A DNA stretch of 8,042 nt from Caulobacteraceae bacterium (GTDB lineage: Bacteria; Pseudomonadota; Alphaproteobacteria; Caulobacterales; Caulobacteraceae): the NCBI GenBank assembly GCA_013815405.1, contig JACDGF010000082.1, forward strand, positions 1-8,042, given 5' to 3'. How positions within the stretch are numbered: the stretch's first letter is position 1; every line of letters starts with the position of its first letter. The notes beneath the pieces are model-generated. The model saw nothing but the letters and a program-made list of their open reading frames with translations, had not been told where the DNA came from and ran no database searches. Positions 5,970 to 8,042 of this stretch are shown piece after piece. The position numbers and the translations under genes are program-made.

Positions 5970-6007
5970 GGACAGTGCCGTCGCCAGGCGTCGCACCGTC
6001 AGCTAGG

Positions 6008-7261
6008 CTATTGCTTTGGAGGCGCGATCCTTTGAGCCTTGTCCACCCAATGCTCGGCCACGCGTCCTGCCGCCTTTTGCGCGCCGAGTCCGAAGGCCAG
6101 GGCGGCGGCGACCGCCGCGGCGCCCAGGATCAGACCGAACGCCAGAATGACGATCTCGTCGGCGATGCCCATGGAGCGCAGACCCATCGCCGCGGCAAGC
6201 GCGATGGTGGCCCATTTGACCAGGGTGGCGGCGAACTTGTCCGCCTCGCCGGCCGAGCGGCCGATGGCGGTGGCCAGCATGTCGGCGATCACGACGCCGA
6301 CGGCGATGATCGCGGCGCCCAGAATGACCCGCCCGGCCAGGGCCAGGATCTGCGCCAGGATGAGCGCGATGGCGGCGAATTGGAGCAGCCGGGCGGCCTC
6401 GATGGCGGAGAACGCCACCACCGCGAAGGTCACCACGCCGCCGATGATCTTCGAGGCGCTTGGAACCTTGGGCGCGGCGCCCAGCGCTTCGGCTCGCGAC
6501 GCGGCCGGATCGACCTTGGCGGGGGAGGAGAGTTCGCGGACTGATCCCAGCAACTTGTCGATCCCGGTCGCCGGCAAGAGACGCTCCACGACCCCGCCGA
6601 TCCAGCGGCCGATCAGTAGGCCGATGGCCAGGACGATTCCCGCCGCGATCACGTTGGGGATGGCATTGAGGATCGTCGTCAACACCACGATCGCAGGGGC
6701 GGAGATCGCCTCGATCCTGAGCGCCTGGAGGGCGGCGATAGCCACCGGCACGATGATGAGGACGAAAACCAGGGTTCCGATGGCGCTCGCCAGTCCACCG
6801 GCCCCCGCCCCGCCGAGACCCAGCCTGGCGAGGTATTTGTCGAGGTCGGCGGCCTCCAGCGCGGCGGTGACGAGCTTGCGGGCAAGGCTCGCCACGATGA
6901 AGCCGACGAAGAAGATTAGGCCGGCGCCGACCACATTGGGGATGTAGCTGAGGAAGTTGGTCATCATCGTGTTGAGAGGCGCCGCCACCCCTCCCAGCTG
7001 CAATTCATTGAGCGCGGCCACGACGCCGAAGAGGAGAACGAGCCAATAGACGACCGCGCCGATCTTCACGCCGACCGTGCTCTTGGGGTCCGCGCCCTGA
7101 TTGTGCTTCGCCACCGGCGGCAGGCGATCGATGCCCTTGACGATCAGAGACTTCAACACCCGGCCGACGATCCAGGCGACGACGACAATCAGGATCGCCA
7201 CGCCGATCCGGGGCGCCCAGGTCTCGGCCATGAGGGTCAAATTGGCGGCATCGTAGGTCAT
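6008..7261 (-). CDS. MscS-related multi-pass membrane protein with conserved TM-helix repeats
   Basis: This 417-residue inner-membrane protein has about eight or nine hydrophobic segments, near residues 19-36, 68-86, 102-128, 160-182, 192-220, 272-290, 296-308, 312-332 and 367-391. It contains internal repeats of the 'conserved TM helix' type: 'IPNVVGAGLIFFVGFIVA' (107-124), 'IPNVIAAGIVLAIGLLIG' (201-218), and a more distant 'RVILGAAIIAVGVVIADML' (311-329). The last helix ends in 'LAFGLGAQKAAGRVAE' (388-403), like the end of the MscS pore helix. The chain then stops, so the cytoplasmic beta-domain and vestibule of true MscS are missing. A role in mechanosensation or osmotic response is suggested by family only. 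ATG 7261 has a strong GGAGGG site 8 nt upstream. The upstream gene ends 256 nt away, so it probably has its own promoter. Confidence 0.85.
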   Translation of the reverse strand: MTYDAANLTLMAETWAPRIGVAILIVVVAWIVGRVLKSLIVKGIDRLPPVAKHNQGADPKSTVGVKIGAVVYWLVLLFGVVAALNELQLGGVAAPLNTMMTNFLSYIPNVVGAGLIFFVGFIVASLARKLVTAALEAADLDKYLARLGLGGAGAGGLASAIGTLVFVLIIVPVAIAALQALRIEAISAPAIVVLTTILNAIPNVIAAGIVLAIGLLIGRWIGGVVERLLPATGIDKLLGSVRELSSPAKVDPAASRAEALGAAPKVPSASKIIGGVVTFAVVAFSAIEAARLLQFAAIALILAQILALAGRVILGAAIIAVGVVIADMLATAIGRSAGEADKFAATLVKWATIALAAAMGLRSMGIADEIVILAFGLILGAAAVAAALAFGLGAQKAAGRVAEHWVDKAQRIAPPKQ

Positions 7262-7269
7262 TGTGTTGG

Positions 7270-7275
7270 CCCTCC
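7270..7275 (-). promoter_or_regulatory. Ribosome binding site of the MscS-related gene
   Basis: GGAGGG on the minus strand, 8 nt before ATG 7261, is close to ideal and settles the start codon. Confidence 0.75.
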
Positions 7276-7330
7276 AGGGTCAAGCAGACCCACGTTCATT
7301 CCAGCTCTCAATAGGCGAGACGGGGTTTGG

Positions 7331-7370
7331 TTCCGTTGGCCCGCCGCACCAGGCAGGGGGGCTTCCGTTG
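7331..7370. repeat. Direct repeat TTCCGTTG x2, 32-bp spacing, upstream of the MscS-related gene
   Basis: TTCCGTTG occurs at 7331-7338 and 7363-7370, about three helical turns apart, in the 256-bp region between the aminotransferase stop and the channel start. I could not place a convincing -35/-10 pair here. The repeat could be a regulator site or chance. Confidence 0.25.
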
Positions 7371-7517
7371 ACAGCTCAGGGGCGCGACGAACGCTCGTCT
7401 TCCAGCGGCGCTGACTTTGCAACGAGGAACGCGAAGCTGTTCTTCAACGACAAGCAAGACTTGCCTGTCGCCGCCACGATCTCATAGGGCGGGGTGGCCT
7501 CCATTGCACGCGGGTCC

Positions 7518-8042
7518 CTAACCGTTCCGAGCCACCACCCGAATCAGCGCCGCGAAGGCCGGATGGGGCGCGATCGGCGCGCCGTCGAAGCTCGCGGCGG
7601 GTCGCTGCCCGATCAGGCTGTTGGTCAGGAAGACGCCCGAGCCCCGTGCCAGATCGGCGACCGTCGCGCGGACCTCCCGGACGTCCAGCCCGAGCGTCCC
7701 GGCCGCCTCGATCACCGCGCGACGGGTGATCCCGTCCAGCACGCCGCAGTCGAGGGCCGGGGTGAGCAGGATCCCGGCGTCGAACCAGAAGAGGTTGGCG
7801 GCCGCGGCGCAGGCGACCTCGCCGCGATTGTTGAGCATCACCGCCTCGTCGGCGCCGGCCAGGCGCGCGGCGCGGCGGGCCAGGACGTTGTCGAGATAGG
7901 CGAGGGTCTTGAGGCGGGAGGCGGGGGAGCCCTCGTTGCGGCGGATGCCCACGACGGCCAGGCGCACGGGCCCGGCCCGCCGGGGCGAGGGACGCGCGGC
8001 GGCGAAGAGGCGCGGCTGGGGTTCATCGGGGCGGTCGAGGCC
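7518..8042 (-). CDS. Class-IV PLP aminotransferase (PabC/branched-chain type), 5' end outside window
   Basis: The frame is open from the window edge (8042) to TAG 7518-7520, giving 174 visible residues and the C-terminal two-thirds of a ~270-residue protein. 'SPASRLKTLAYLDNVLARR' (39-57 of the visible part) contains the PLP-binding Lys45. 'VACAAAANLFW', 'GILLTPALDCGVLDGITRR' and 'GVFLTNSLIG' are the usual following class-IV elements. Members make PABA from aminodeoxychorismate (PabC) or transaminate branched-chain or D-amino acids; the visible part does not decide among these. Odd point: the family's glutamate that pairs with the PLP ring nitrogen ('VxExxxANLF') is Cys here. The final residues 'VVARNG' are ordinary. 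GTG 7967 is an internal codon, because the frame and family match continue upstream. Confidence 0.88.
   Translation of the reverse strand, partial: GLDRPDEPQPRLFAAARPSPRRAGPVRLAVVGIRRNEGSPASRLKTLAYLDNVLARRAARLAGADEAVMLNNRGEVACAAAANLFWFDAGILLTPALDCGVLDGITRRAVIEAAGTLGLDVREVRATVADLARGSGVFLTNSLIGQRPAASFDGAPIAPHPAFAALIRVVARNG

Noticed and set aside
5910..6002. Minus-strand frame between the channel stop and the S9 remnant (reads 'TVQANEYAYFLAENRGVR').
   Set aside because: Short, without start codon or ribosome binding site, overlaps the terminator hairpins, and matches no family I know.
7262..7517. Possible general-stress (EcfG-type, GGAAC-N16-17-CGTT) promoter before the channel gene.
   Set aside because: GGAAC occurs on both strands here, but no CGTT follows at 16-17 nt in either case.

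Overview
This is a high-GC bacterial chromosomal window, most likely from an alphaproteobacterium. Caulobacterales is a reasonable guess: codons end strongly in G/C, gene ends overlap or nearly touch, two promoter candidates fit the TTGAC.../GCTA... pattern described for Caulobacter housekeeping promoters, and the gene families are common in that order. Nothing in the window fixes the genus.

Layout. On the plus strand, positions 1-1965 hold the C-terminal end of a RodZ-like helix-turn-helix protein (DUF4115 type), the isoprenoid gene ispG, and a 97-residue protein of unknown function. Positions 1966-2308 are a gene-poor patch of visibly lower GC with one doubtful ORF. From 2309 to the window end every clear gene is on the minus strand. 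Read in the direction of transcription, these are: a class-IV aminotransferase (5' end outside the window), an MscS-related multi-pass membrane protein, a decayed S9 (prolyl-oligopeptidase) gene, a possible 21-residue micro-ORF, and a tight three-gene operon. The operon is an APH-fold kinase, a DUF6285-type small protein and an acyl-CoA dehydrogenase.

How the genes work together. RodZ-like next to ispG is the same neighbourhood as in E. coli (rodZ-ispG). The three-gene operon has the gene types and order of lvaA-lvaB-lvaC, characterised in Pseudomonas putida levulinate catabolism. There, LvaA with LvaB phosphorylates the 4-hydroxyl of a 4-hydroxyacyl-CoA, and the dehydrogenase-fold LvaC eliminates the phosphate to give an enoyl-CoA for beta-oxidation. 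It is also an unfused counterpart of animal ACAD10/ACAD11. The CoA ligase and short-chain dehydrogenase of the lva cluster are not in the window, so the natural substrate is open.

The items most worth a second look are: the lvaABC-like operon with a candidate promoter only about 8 nt from its GTG start; the missing glutamate in the aminotransferase motif; the S9 pseudogene, broken in its nucleophile region and near its C terminus; and the 975-base stretch from 5033 to 6007 where gene decay and possible regulatory sites coexist. I found no CRISPR array, insertion sequence, rRNA or tRNA gene, and no clearly new system.
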